DNA of 6,045 nt from Caulobacteraceae bacterium. GTDB taxonomy: Bacteria > Pseudomonadota > Alphaproteobacteria > Caulobacterales > Caulobacteraceae. Each line of letters begins with the position of its first letter. Position 1 is the first letter of the stretch. The notes below the pieces were generated by a model. It saw only the letters and a list, made by a program, of their open reading frames with translations. It was not told the origin of the DNA and searched no databases. Location: assembly GCA_013815405.1 (NCBI GenBank), contig JACDGF010000144.1:1-6045 (forward strand), given 5' to 3'. The position numbers and the translations under genes are program-made. Shown here piece by piece: positions 1 to 6,045 of this stretch.

Positions 1-1
1 G

Positions 2-232
2 CCCGGAGGCCGCTGGTTCCTGGTGAGCGGCGCCTCCTTCGCCGCGGCGCACGTCAGCGGCCTCTTCGCCTTGGTGCGCGAACGGCCCGGGCGCGCCCGG
101 AACGCCTCGGCTCTGGTGACCCTGAGGCCGGGAAGCGCCATCGATGCCTGCGCGACGCTTCTGCGCGCCTCGCGCGCCCGCGACTGGGCGTGCGCCCACG
201 GCGCGGCCACTTCGGTGGTCGCTCGCCGCTAG
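2..232 (+). CDS. S8 family (subtilisin-like) serine peptidase, C-terminal fragment
   Basis: The reading frame is open from the left edge and ends at TAG (230-232), so only about the last 76 residues are visible. The fragment contains SGASFAAAHVSGLFALV, which matches the catalytic-serine block of subtilases (usual form GTSxAxPHVAG). The nucleophile Ser is encoded at 35-37. The Asp and His of the triad would lie upstream, outside the window. Two usual residues differ: the Thr before Ser is Ala, and the Pro before His is Ala. The tail after the motif is short, about 60 residues, with two cysteines that could form a disulphide in an exported enzyme. An internal GTG at 23 is not a credible start because it would split the catalytic domain. 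The stop codon lies inside a palindromic repeat that begins at 229. Family assignment rests on this one motif; substrate and location are unknown. Confidence 0.75.
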   Translation, partial: PGGRWFLVSGASFAAAHVSGLFALVRERPGRARNASALVTLRPGSAIDACATLLRASRARDWACAHGAATSVVARR

Positions 233-277
233 AGCAAACCCGTTTAGAATCGTCTGAACAGGGATAATTTGCTCTAG
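229..277. repeat. Palindromic intergenic repeat, left hairpin
   Basis: CTAGAGCAAA (229-238) is perfectly inverted as TTTGCTCTAG (268-277). Inside it the stem continues after a bulge: CCC (239-241) pairs with GGG (261-263), then GTTTAGA (242-248) pairs with TCTGAAC (253-259) with one G-T wobble, leaving a 4-base loop. The stretch is AT-richer than the flanking genes. It lacks a following T-run, so it is not a classical intrinsic terminator, although a hairpin directly after the peptidase stop could protect or end the transcript. It looks like one unit of a dispersed palindromic repeat of the kind found between genes in alphaproteobacteria. Copy number elsewhere cannot be seen from here. Confidence 0.8.
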
Positions 278-289
278 AGTCAAAAGTGG

Positions 290-339
290 AGAGCCTGATT
301 CAGCGTCCGCATCTGTTCCGTGCCAACGCATCAGGCTCT
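290..339. repeat. Palindromic intergenic repeat, right hairpin
   Basis: AGAGCCTGAT (290-299) is perfectly inverted as ATCAGGCTCT (330-339). A further GCGT (303-306) pairs with ACGC (326-329) after a 3-base bulge. It follows the left hairpin by 12 bases. The right end GCTCTAG (335-341) mirrors the CTAGAGC at 229-235, so both hairpins can be read as one 113-bp composite element. It ends 7 bases before the preferred GTG start of the porin-like gene, and its last bases contribute the only Shine-Dalgarno-like string (AGGG, 340-343). Confidence 0.75.
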
Positions 340-348
340 AGGGCGCCC

Positions 349-1059
349 GTGCGGCCACTCCACGTCCTGGGCATCGTTCTCATCCTCTTCTCGCCATCCA
401 TGGCCGCGCGGGCCAGGGCTCAGGTGGGTCTCAGCATCTCGGCCGATTCGGACGATCGGTTTCGCGGCCTCTCGCTCAGCGACGGCAAGCCCGTGGTCAG
501 CGCCGCCATCGCTTATGACCATGTCAGCGGGGCCTATGCGGGCGCGTCGGTCATCGGCGTGGGCGGACCGGAAAGCGACCCGCGGCTGCTGGGATACATA
601 GGCTACGCCGGCTGGTCGGCGCGGGCCGGCGGCGGCCTGGCGTGGGACCTCGGCGTCACCCACGCGCGCTACACGGCCCCGACGCGGGGCGGGTATGCGG
701 CGGACTATACGGAAGTCTATGCCGGCCTGGTGGCCGACAGCGTCAGCGCCCGTCTCTACTATTCACCGAACTATCTCGGCCAGGGGGGGCGAACCCTCTA
801 TGTCGATCTGGCCGGCGCCGTCAGGCCGGCCAGGCGCTGGCGCCTGTTCGGGCATGTGGGGGCCCTGACGCCCCTCGGTGGCCAGGCCAAGCTCGGCGGC
901 CACGGCGCCTATGTCGACGTTCGCGCCGGCGTCGCCTTCGAATTCAAACGCTGTGAACTGCGGCTCGCCTGGACCCCGATCGGTCCCAAGCCGTACTATC
1001 CGTCCGGCTACCCCGAGGAGGGCGAGGGCCTCGTCCTGGGGGCGACCTACGCCTTCTGA
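349..1059 (+). CDS. TorF family putative porin (TIGR02001-like outer-membrane beta-barrel)
   Basis: A 236-residue exported protein. Residues 1-24 form a clear signal peptide: a short basic/polar start, the hydrophobic run VLGIVLILF, and a signal peptidase I site ARA|Q after residue 24. The mature part opens with a D-R-F-R-G-x-S-x-S-D-G motif typical of TorF/TIGR02001 proteins (usually DYRFRG-SxSDG). It then alternates short amphipathic strands with Gly/Tyr-rich turns and ends in ATYAF with a terminal Phe, the usual outer-membrane barrel insertion signal. The family is named for putative porins; no substrate is known. A longer in-frame GTG at 286 exists, but it would add 21 residues encoded by the palindromic repeat ahead of a complete signal peptide. 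GTG 349 is preferred, with AGGG five bases upstream. ATG 400 would delete most of the signal peptide. The gene is convergent with the TIGR03118 gene. Confidence 0.8.
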   Translation: MRPLHVLGIVLILFSPSMAARARAQVGLSISADSDDRFRGLSLSDGKPVVSAAIAYDHVSGAYAGASVIGVGGPESDPRLLGYIGYAGWSARAGGGLAWDLGVTHARYTAPTRGGYAADYTEVYAGLVADSVSARLYYSPNYLGQGGRTLYVDLAGAVRPARRWRLFGHVGALTPLGGQAKLGGHGAYVDVRAGVAFEFKRCELRLAWTPIGPKPYYPSGYPEEGEGLVLGATYAF

Positions 1060-1077
1060 GCCGCTCCTGGGTCAACG

Positions 1078-1110
1078 AAAATCCTCCCCCGCGCTTGCGC
1101 ACGGGGGAGG
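1078..1110 (-). terminator. Hairpin terminator candidate between convergent genes
   Basis: CCTCCCCCG (1083-1091) is inverted as CGGGGGAGG (1102-1110), giving a 9-bp GC-rich stem whose 10-base centre can pair further through GCGC/GCGC. Read on the minus strand, the stem is followed by ATTTTC (1077-1082), a short T-run. It therefore best suits termination of the leftward transcript ending at 1177, with the stem 66 bases after that stop. It also lies 23 bases past the porin-like stop, but has no T-run in that direction. The T-run is short, so confidence is moderate. The remaining gap (1111-1176) shows only a weak CGCGAA/TTCGCG inversion. Confidence 0.5.
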
Positions 1111-1176
1111 GAACCGCGAAACGATGGGAGGGGAGCAAGGCCGCTTCGCGATCCATCCGTTTAGGCCACTCCCACC

Positions 1177-2238
1177 TTAAGGAATGACCGAAAGGCTGCC
1201 GAACAGGCCATGGGCCTCGTTCTTGATGCCGGCGGTGAAGTAGACCTTGTTCGCGTCGCCGGCGGAGCCGCCGTTGCCGTTGATCAATCCCCAAAGATCG
1301 CCCAGCACGATGGGATCGCCGCCCGCGCCCAGGAGCTTGCCCTTATAGGCGCCGGTCACCGGATCGTAGGCGTTGATCTGCCCATTGCCGAAGTTGCCGA
1401 CCAGAAGGGCGCCGGCGAGGGAGCCGAATCCCGCCGGGGCGATGTCCAGGCCCCAGGGTGAATTGAGCCGCCCGGCCGAGGCGACCCGGCGCAGGAAGCT
1501 TCCGTCGAGGCTGAAGGCGTCGACATAGCCGTGGCCGGCGCCGGCGACGTCGTCCTCCTTGTCGGCGTCCTGCAGGGCGAAGGTGACGTAGAGGGTGTCG
1601 TTCAGGTTCTGCACATTGAACGGCGCATATCCCGCCGGAATGGTCGGGTCGCGCAGGACCTTCACCAGCTGGAACCGGTTGTTGTACATCTCCACGTCGC
1701 CGGAGTGGAAATTCGCGGCATAAAGGAAGTTGGCGTGACCGGTGTGGCCGATCGCCAGGCCCTTGTAGACCGCCTGTTCGCTGGAGTTGTCCACCGCGAT
1801 GACGGCGTTGGTTCCGTCGACCGACGGCGCCCAGCCGGAGATCGTGCCGTCCTCGGTGGCGAAGATGAACACCGCGGCCCCGGTCTTGCCGCCGCTGGTC
1901 ACCTGGAAGGGGTGGGCGAGGCCGTTGAACACCTGACCCGTGGGCGCCGAGCCCGACGCGGGCGGAACGGTGACGGTCAGGCCTTGCTTGATTCCCGCGC
2001 CGTTATAGAGGGTGGAGACGCCCGTGCCGTTGTCCGACACCCAAAAGGGGCCGGTGGGCGAGGAAGACATTCCCCACGGATTGACCAGCGCCGGGTCGAT
2101 GGTGACGGCTGGGACGAAGCCGTCGGAGACCAGGTTGGTCACCTGGAACTGCTCCGCGCGCGCCGGAACCGCCTGCAGCGCCAAAAGCCCCGCGGCCACG
2201 GTCGCGAGCAGCGTCGCGCGCCCTTTTGAAACGATCAT
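1177..2238 (-). CDS. TIGR03118 family secreted propeller-like protein
   Basis: A 353-residue protein. Residues 1-28 are a signal peptide (basic start, hydrophobic LLATVAAGLLALQAV, PARA|E cleavage). The mature region matches the TIGR03118 family throughout: NPWGM near residue 53, NFHSGDVEMY near 176, APFNVQNLNDTLYVTFALQD near 205-224, SPWGLDIAP near 260, LLVGNFGNGQINAYD near 278, LWGLINGNGG near 315, and a final AHGLFGSL block. Repeated GxxxxxNF/SPWG strand motifs suggest a beta-propeller fold. Some family members carry a PEP-CTERM tail; this one ends shortly after the last block and has none, so it is probably periplasmic or released. Biochemical function is unknown. ATG 2238 is chosen over the in-frame ATG at 2283 because it starts the signal peptide directly and has an excellent Shine-Dalgarno. 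The gene lies 92 bases downstream of the permease and may share its transcript. Confidence 0.85.
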   Translation of the reverse strand: MIVSKGRATLLATVAAGLLALQAVPARAEQFQVTNLVSDGFVPAVTIDPALVNPWGMSSSPTGPFWVSDNGTGVSTLYNGAGIKQGLTVTVPPASGSAPTGQVFNGLAHPFQVTSGGKTGAAVFIFATEDGTISGWAPSVDGTNAVIAVDNSSEQAVYKGLAIGHTGHANFLYAANFHSGDVEMYNNRFQLVKVLRDPTIPAGYAPFNVQNLNDTLYVTFALQDADKEDDVAGAGHGYVDAFSLDGSFLRRVASAGRLNSPWGLDIAPAGFGSLAGALLVGNFGNGQINAYDPVTGAYKGKLLGAGGDPIVLGDLWGLINGNGGSAGDANKVYFTAGIKNEAHGLFGSLSVIP

Positions 2239-2246
2239 TGAAATTG

Positions 2247-2253
2247 CCTCCTC
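2247..2253 (-). promoter_or_regulatory. Shine-Dalgarno deciding the TIGR03118 start
   Basis: On the minus strand GAGGAGG lies 8 bases upstream of the ATG at 2238-2236. It is close to a perfect ribosome-binding site at good spacing. The ATG at 2283 would place this site inside the coding region and put 15 extra residues in front of the signal peptide. Confidence 0.8.
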
Positions 2254-2330
2254 TATCGCCAAACCACGGAACACCCGCGGCATCGGGTTAGTCCCGCCGG
2301 GCGATCGGAAGGTTCAACCTCCTCGCAAAT

Positions 2331-3686
2331 TTACCTCTCCACCTCGGATGGGCCGTCACCTTCACCAGGGGCGCGCCGCCAGCGCATCCACAGGTAGAGG
2401 GGCACGCCGGCGCCGGCGAGCACCAGGAACCAGAGGAGCGGTTCGCGCCCTACCCCGACGAAGGCGAACACGCAGTAGGCGGCGCCGGCGAGGCCCAGAG
2501 CGAGGACGTCGCTGGGCGCGACCGGCGTACGCTTCAGCGCCACCGCGACCAGCGCCAGGGCGGCGCAGAGGTAGAGGGGCAGGTTGGCGGCGGTCACCAT
2601 CAAGCTGAGCAGGGTGAAGCCCTGCACCAGCGATTTCGAATAGCTCATGACGACGAGGCCGCTGGCCAGGGCGGCCGTGGCGATCAGGCCCAGGGCCGGC
2701 GCGCCGCGCCGAGTGAGCCGCCGGAACGGCGAGGGCAGTAGCCGATTGACGGCCATGACCCGGGTAAGTTCGCCCGAGAGCAGGGTCCAGCCGTTCAGAG
2801 CCCCCACGCCGCTGACGACGACAAACGCGGCGAGCCAGCGGCCGTATCCTTCTCCGACGAAGCGGCCCAGCAGGTCGGCGAAGGGGGCCGGCGAACGGGC
2901 CAGCTCCCGCTGGGGGATGAGCAGCATGGGGATGATCGAGACGGCGACATAGATGGCGGCGGTCGCCACCGTGCCGACGAGGGTAGCGCGCGGGATGGTG
3001 CGGGCCGGGTCGCGCACGCGGCCGGCCGGCACCGCGGCCGACTCCAACCCCAGCATGGCGAAAAGGGCGATGGTCGAGGCAGTGAAAATCAGCGAGGGCT
3101 GGATTGGCGTCGCCGGCGGCTGCCGGCTGTAGAGTCCCGGGTGGGCGGCGAGGATCCATAGCCCCAACAGCATGATCGCGGCCATCGGCAGCAACTTGAG
3201 GGCCGTGGTCACGATCTGGGCCAGGCCGCCGGCCTTGAGTCCGAAGAGATTCACCGCGACGCATAGCCACAGAAGACCGAGGGCGAGGATCGGCGCTGGG
3301 GCGAGGCTGGCGAGACCGGGAAGGGCGGCGCGCAGATAGGCGACGACCCCCACCGCGATGGTGGCGTTGGAGACCCAGACCGAGACCCAGTAGCACCAGA
3401 TGGCCAGGAAGGCCGGACCACTTCCCTGGGTGCGGCGGATGTAGCTGTAGGGGCCATCGGCGGCGGGAAAGGTCTGAGCGAGCCGCGCGAACACCCGGGC
3501 CAGCACCACGCAACCGAGCACCGTCACGCCCCATCCCACTAGGGCGTTGAAGCCATAGGGCGCCAGGGCGGCCGGCAGGAGGAAGATGCCGATTCCGATG
3601 GTGTTGCCGATCACCAGCGCGGTGCAGGTCCAAAAGCCCATCAGCCGCTTGCCGGGATCCGGGGCGCCGGTCGCGGCGTCGGTCAT
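2331..3686 (-). CDS. APC superfamily amino acid/amine permease (AdiC/PotE-like)
   Basis: A 451-residue integral membrane protein with about 12 hydrophobic segments, the usual APC length. It begins with a short polar N-terminus, then TM1 with the unwound-helix motif GNTIGIGIFLLP (27-38), which binds the substrate alpha-carboxylate and amine in this family. Aligned by eye to the arginine/agmatine antiporter AdiC, it keeps Tyr99 (AdiC Tyr93), Glu215 in LGLESA (AdiC Glu208) and Trp300 in GWTLLSGE (AdiC Trp293). Phe209 replaces AdiC Trp202, and the middle Ser of the GSG motif is Ile32. It is therefore AdiC/PotE-like, but the substrate is probably not simply arginine/agmatine; uniport, symport or exchange cannot be distinguished. 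The ATG overlaps the upstream hydrolase stop (ATGA, 3683-3686) and has only a weak GGGCGG upstream, which fits translational coupling. The C-terminal ~18 residues are a short charged cytoplasmic tail. Confidence 0.88.
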   Translation of the reverse strand: MTDAATGAPDPGKRLMGFWTCTALVIGNTIGIGIFLLPAALAPYGFNALVGWGVTVLGCVVLARVFARLAQTFPAADGPYSYIRRTQGSGPAFLAIWCYWVSVWVSNATIAVGVVAYLRAALPGLASLAPAPILALGLLWLCVAVNLFGLKAGGLAQIVTTALKLLPMAAIMLLGLWILAAHPGLYSRQPPATPIQPSLIFTASTIALFAMLGLESAAVPAGRVRDPARTIPRATLVGTVATAAIYVAVSIIPMLLIPQRELARSPAPFADLLGRFVGEGYGRWLAAFVVVSGVGALNGWTLLSGELTRVMAVNRLLPSPFRRLTRRGAPALGLIATAALASGLVVMSYSKSLVQGFTLLSLMVTAANLPLYLCAALALVAVALKRTPVAPSDVLALGLAGAAYCVFAFVGVGREPLLWFLVLAGAGVPLYLWMRWRRAPGEGDGPSEVER

Positions 3687-6045
3687 TTCGCCGCCCGAGG
3701 CCCGCGGGCCAGGGCGCGGTATCGCTCCAGGGCGGCGGTGAGATAGTCGAGGGTCGCGCGGCGCTCTTCGGCGGAGTTGTAGTCGTCGCGCGCTTCGGCG
3801 GCGGCTATCACCCGACGCATCCAGGCGACGAAATAGGCCGCGTCCTCGAGCGCCGGCGGCGGGCCGCCGGGAAGCCGCAGATAGATCGGGCTGGTGGTCG
3901 CATAGGCATAGAGGTCCAGCACCGCCGGATCGGGGCCGTCGTTCCAGGCGCGCAGCACCAGCCAGCCGCCGACCTGGAGGTCGATGTTCCCCGCCGCGTC
4001 GAGGTCGCGCCGCTCGCCGGTCAGGTCGAAGCGCTTCACCACCGCGCCGTTCTGGACCAGCTCCAGATGGTCCACCGCGACGGGGGAGCGCAGGGCGATC
4101 CGGTAGGTCGCCTCGCCGGGCGCCTTCAGCGTCAGCGTGTCGCCCGGATGGCGGCCGGCCAGTTCCAGGCCGAGCAGGGGACCGTTGCTGACGAAGGTCC
4201 GGCCGGCCTTCAGGGCGCCGATGAGGGCCGCGGGATCGCGCCCTCCGCCGGTGTCGAGGAACACCCGGTTCAGCCCGACTGGCCCGCGCAGGGACGCGTA
4301 ATTGGCCATGGCGTCCGTGCCGGCCCCGGCCGGAAGGCGGAACCCCAGGTTCAGCAGGCGATACCAGACATGGGCGGTCGCCTTGTGGTCGGAAAAACCC
4401 ATCACCTCGACATAGTCGACCTTCCCCATGGCGACGTCGGCGGGGAACTCGTGGCTGAGGGCCGGCGCCTTGGCGGGGTCGATCTCGACATCATAGGGAT
4501 GGACATAGCCGACCAGGGCGCCCTGGGCGTGGGCGAGGTCGGCCACCACCCCGTTGTGCGGATAGGGGCTGGCGAGAGCCGTGTGGCGATAGGCGGCGAA
4601 GCCGGGCGTCAAGAGATGGTCGGAAAGGCCCAGCAGGCCCACGTGACCCCAGAAGCTGGTGTGGAACTCCTGGCCGTGCAGGATCAGGGTGTCGCGGTCG
4701 CTGGCCGGGTCGGGGCCGGAGCGGAAAGAGGCGACATCCGGGACCCGCTCCTCCTTGTTGACGATCAGGTCATAGGCCACGTCCAGATCCTCGGCCTCGG
4801 CCTGGGCCGCCAGGCGCTCCGGCGTGTCGCGATAGTGGCCGCCGTAGTTCATGTGGATGTGCAGATCGGCGGTGCGCCAGTCGCCGAACCCGGCCGGAAG
4901 GTCGTTCGGCGCGAGCAAGACGGTCAAGGCTCGCGCGGCGCCCGGCGCCAGGGTCGCGGTTCCCCGCCAGATCAGATGGCGAAATCCGTGTTGGACCGTC
5001 ACCTTGGCTTCGCCCGCGGGAACGCTGAGCGTGCAGGTCGCGGGACAGTGGAAGTAATGGGTCTCGATGGGTTGGCGGGCACGGTCGAAGGCGTCCTCGC
5101 CCCGCATCCACGCCTCGTCCGGCGCCTGGGCTCGGCCATCCGCCCCCATCACCGTGACCCGGGCCGGGGTCGAGCGGCCCCGTTCGTCGCGGATATCCAA
5201 GGTCAGGCGCGCCTGGGGACGCTTGTAGCGGCGGACGCGCGCCCCGATGGGGACGACGGCGCCGCCGATCACCGTCTGCACGTCGAGCTCGGTGTTCCCG
5301 TGCTCATTGCTGATGTAGGCGACGCTCTTGCCATCGGGCGACCAGCGCGCGTCGGAGCGGTCGAATTCGCCGAAGGTCAGGGGCATGGGCGCGGCGCCGC
5401 CCGGCGTGGTGAGCCACAGCTGGCGCCACTGGCGGCCGTGGTAGCTGGTGAAGAGCAGGCGGCGCCCGTCCGGCGCCGGTTCCGGCCGGGCGCTCCACAT
5501 CGTCTCTTCGCTGAGGATTTTGCGCCGGTCGTTGGGGTCGGTCGCCGACGCCGACCACAGGTCGCCGGTTCCCCACGCGACCTCCGGATTGCCGACGAAA
5601 TAGATGCGGGCGCCGTCGGGCGACCAGGCGGGGTTCAGGGCGTGGTCGAAGGGCGAATAGTAATACCGGTCGATCGCGCTCTTGCGCTCGCCGAACAGGG
5701 GCCTCGCGCCGCGTAGAGCCCCGTCGGCGCCGATCTCGCCCATAAAGAGGTTGAAATGACCCGTGCCCCGGGTCGACACCCAGGCCAAGCGCCGCCCGTC
5801 GGGCGACAGTCGGGGCTCGACATTGACGGCGCCGCCGGTGGTCAGTTTCCGTTCGCGCCCGTCGCGCAGGTCCAGGCGCCAGAGTTCGATGGCCGCGCCG
5901 TCGTAGCGGCTGAACACGACCGCGCGCCCGTCCGGGCCGACGTCCGGCTGGTAGTCGTAGGCGCCCGTCGGGTGGGTGAGCTCGACCGCCTCGTCCGATC
6001 CGATGGCTTGGCGCCACAGCGAACCGGCCATGCTGTAGATCAGGG
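3683..6045 (-). CDS. CehA/McbA family PHP-type metallohydrolase with N-terminal TolB-like propeller (5' end outside window)
   Basis: The frame stays open to the right edge (codons for L-I-Y-S precede the ATG at 6031), so the ATG there is internal and the N-terminus, with any export signal, is missing. Counting from that Met there are 782 residues. Residues 1-245 hold five PD40/TolB-like blades with SPDG-type motifs (about 31, 75, 137, 185 and 230). Residues 275-375 resemble a carboxypeptidase-regulatory-like beta domain with a C-P-A-T-C pair (329/333). The PHP-type catalytic domain follows: DLHIHMNYGG (His391, His393), HGQEFH (Glu455, His457), WGHVG (His463), YVHPYD (His511) and AGTDAM (Asp573), all plausible metal ligands. 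A beta-rich tail and a terminal helix end the protein. CehA-type enzymes hydrolyse carbamate or amide bonds; the natural substrate here is unknown. The stop overlaps the permease start, so the two are almost certainly one operon. Confidence 0.88.
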   Translation of the reverse strand, partial: LIYSMAGSLWRQAIGSDEAVELTHPTGAYDYQPDVGPDGRAVVFSRYDGAAIELWRLDLRDGRERKLTTGGAVNVEPRLSPDGRRLAWVSTRGTGHFNLFMGEIGADGALRGARPLFGERKSAIDRYYYSPFDHALNPAWSPDGARIYFVGNPEVAWGTGDLWSASATDPNDRRKILSEETMWSARPEPAPDGRRLLFTSYHGRQWRQLWLTTPGGAAPMPLTFGEFDRSDARWSPDGKSVAYISNEHGNTELDVQTVIGGAVVPIGARVRRYKRPQARLTLDIRDERGRSTPARVTVMGADGRAQAPDEAWMRGEDAFDRARQPIETHYFHCPATCTLSVPAGEAKVTVQHGFRHLIWRGTATLAPGAARALTVLLAPNDLPAGFGDWRTADLHIHMNYGGHYRDTPERLAAQAEAEDLDVAYDLIVNKEERVPDVASFRSGPDPASDRDTLILHGQEFHTSFWGHVGLLGLSDHLLTPGFAAYRHTALASPYPHNGVVADLAHAQGALVGYVHPYDVEIDPAKAPALSHEFPADVAMGKVDYVEVMGFSDHKATAHVWYRLLNLGFRLPAGAGTDAMANYASLRGPVGLNRVFLDTGGGRDPAALIGALKAGRTFVSNGPLLGLELAGRHPGDTLTLKAPGEATYRIALRSPVAVDHLELVQNGAVVKRFDLTGERRDLDAAGNIDLQVGGWLVLRAWNDGPDPAVLDLYAYATTSPIYLRLPGGPPPALEDAAYFVAWMRRVIAAAEARDDYNSAEERRATLDYLTAALERYRALARGPRAAK

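Noticed and set aside
1115..1150. CGCGAA/TTCGCG inversion in the convergent gap
   Set aside because: Only six pairs separated by 24 bases with no supporting inner stem; likely chance.
1531..2229. + strand open frame (232 codons) opposite the TIGR03118 gene
   Set aside because: Composition is typical of an antisense shadow, and the minus strand carries family motifs over the same bases.
2310..2320. AGGTT-C-AACCT inverted repeat after the permease stop
   Set aside because: The loop would be a single base, which cannot form a stable hairpin as drawn, and no T-run follows; not a terminator.
2270..2330. Possible extracytoplasmic-sigma promoter (TGAACC ... GACTAA on the minus strand) ahead of the TIGR03118 gene
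   Set aside because: Neither box matches a specific known consensus well and the spacing is arbitrary; similar strings occur by chance.
2362..3633. Second minus-strand frame (423 codons) within the permease gene
   Set aside because: It is Arg/Pro/His-rich without membrane segments, and the overlapping frame encodes a complete 12-helix transporter.
4067..5716. Long + strand open frame (549 codons) opposite the PHP hydrolase
   Set aside because: It mirrors the true gene's codon bias in high-GC DNA, has Gly/Val/Arg-rich low-complexity composition, no recognisable domain and no Shine-Dalgarno, while the opposite strand encodes clear catalytic motifs.
6029..6031. ATG at 6031 as the start of the PHP hydrolase
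   Set aside because: The frame is open upstream to the window edge with blade-like residues, there is no Shine-Dalgarno, and no export signal follows this Met; it is internal.

Overview
The window is a high-GC, gene-dense stretch whose protein families point to an alphaproteobacterium, most likely Caulobacterales (a Caulobacter/Phenylobacterium-like genome). These are a TorF-type porin, a TIGR03118 protein, a TolB-propeller/PHP hydrolase, an APC permease, and palindromic intergenic repeats bounded by CTAGAGC. The taxonomic call is an inference from gene content and base composition; there is no rRNA or other marker gene here.

Layout. On the + strand, the window opens inside the last ~76 codons of an S8 (subtilisin-like) serine peptidase, including its catalytic-Ser motif (2-232). 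The gap to the next gene is almost entirely a ~113-bp element made of two successive palindromes (229-341). It supplies the peptidase's stop codon and ends 7 bases before the preferred start of a small exported beta-barrel protein of the TorF putative porin family (349-1059). A hairpin with a short T-run on the minus-strand side sits in the convergent gap (1060-1176).

The rest of the window is a leftward minus-strand block. In transcription order it contains: a large CehA/McbA-type PHP metallohydrolase with an N-terminal TolB-like propeller, whose 5' end lies beyond the window (3683-6045); a 12-helix APC-superfamily amino acid/amine transporter whose ATG overlaps the hydrolase stop codon by four bases (2331-3686); and, after 92 bases, a secreted TIGR03118 propeller-like protein with a strong Shine-Dalgarno (1177-2238).

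How the genes may work together. The ATGA overlap strongly suggests that the hydrolase and transporter are made together. A simple inference is that the hydrolase cleaves an amide- or carbamate-type substrate and the permease moves the amine or amino-acid product; the substrate cannot be read from the sequence. The TIGR03118 gene may belong to the same transcript, as no clear terminator is visible in the 92-base gap. I see no tRNA, rRNA, CRISPR array, IS element or phage gene.
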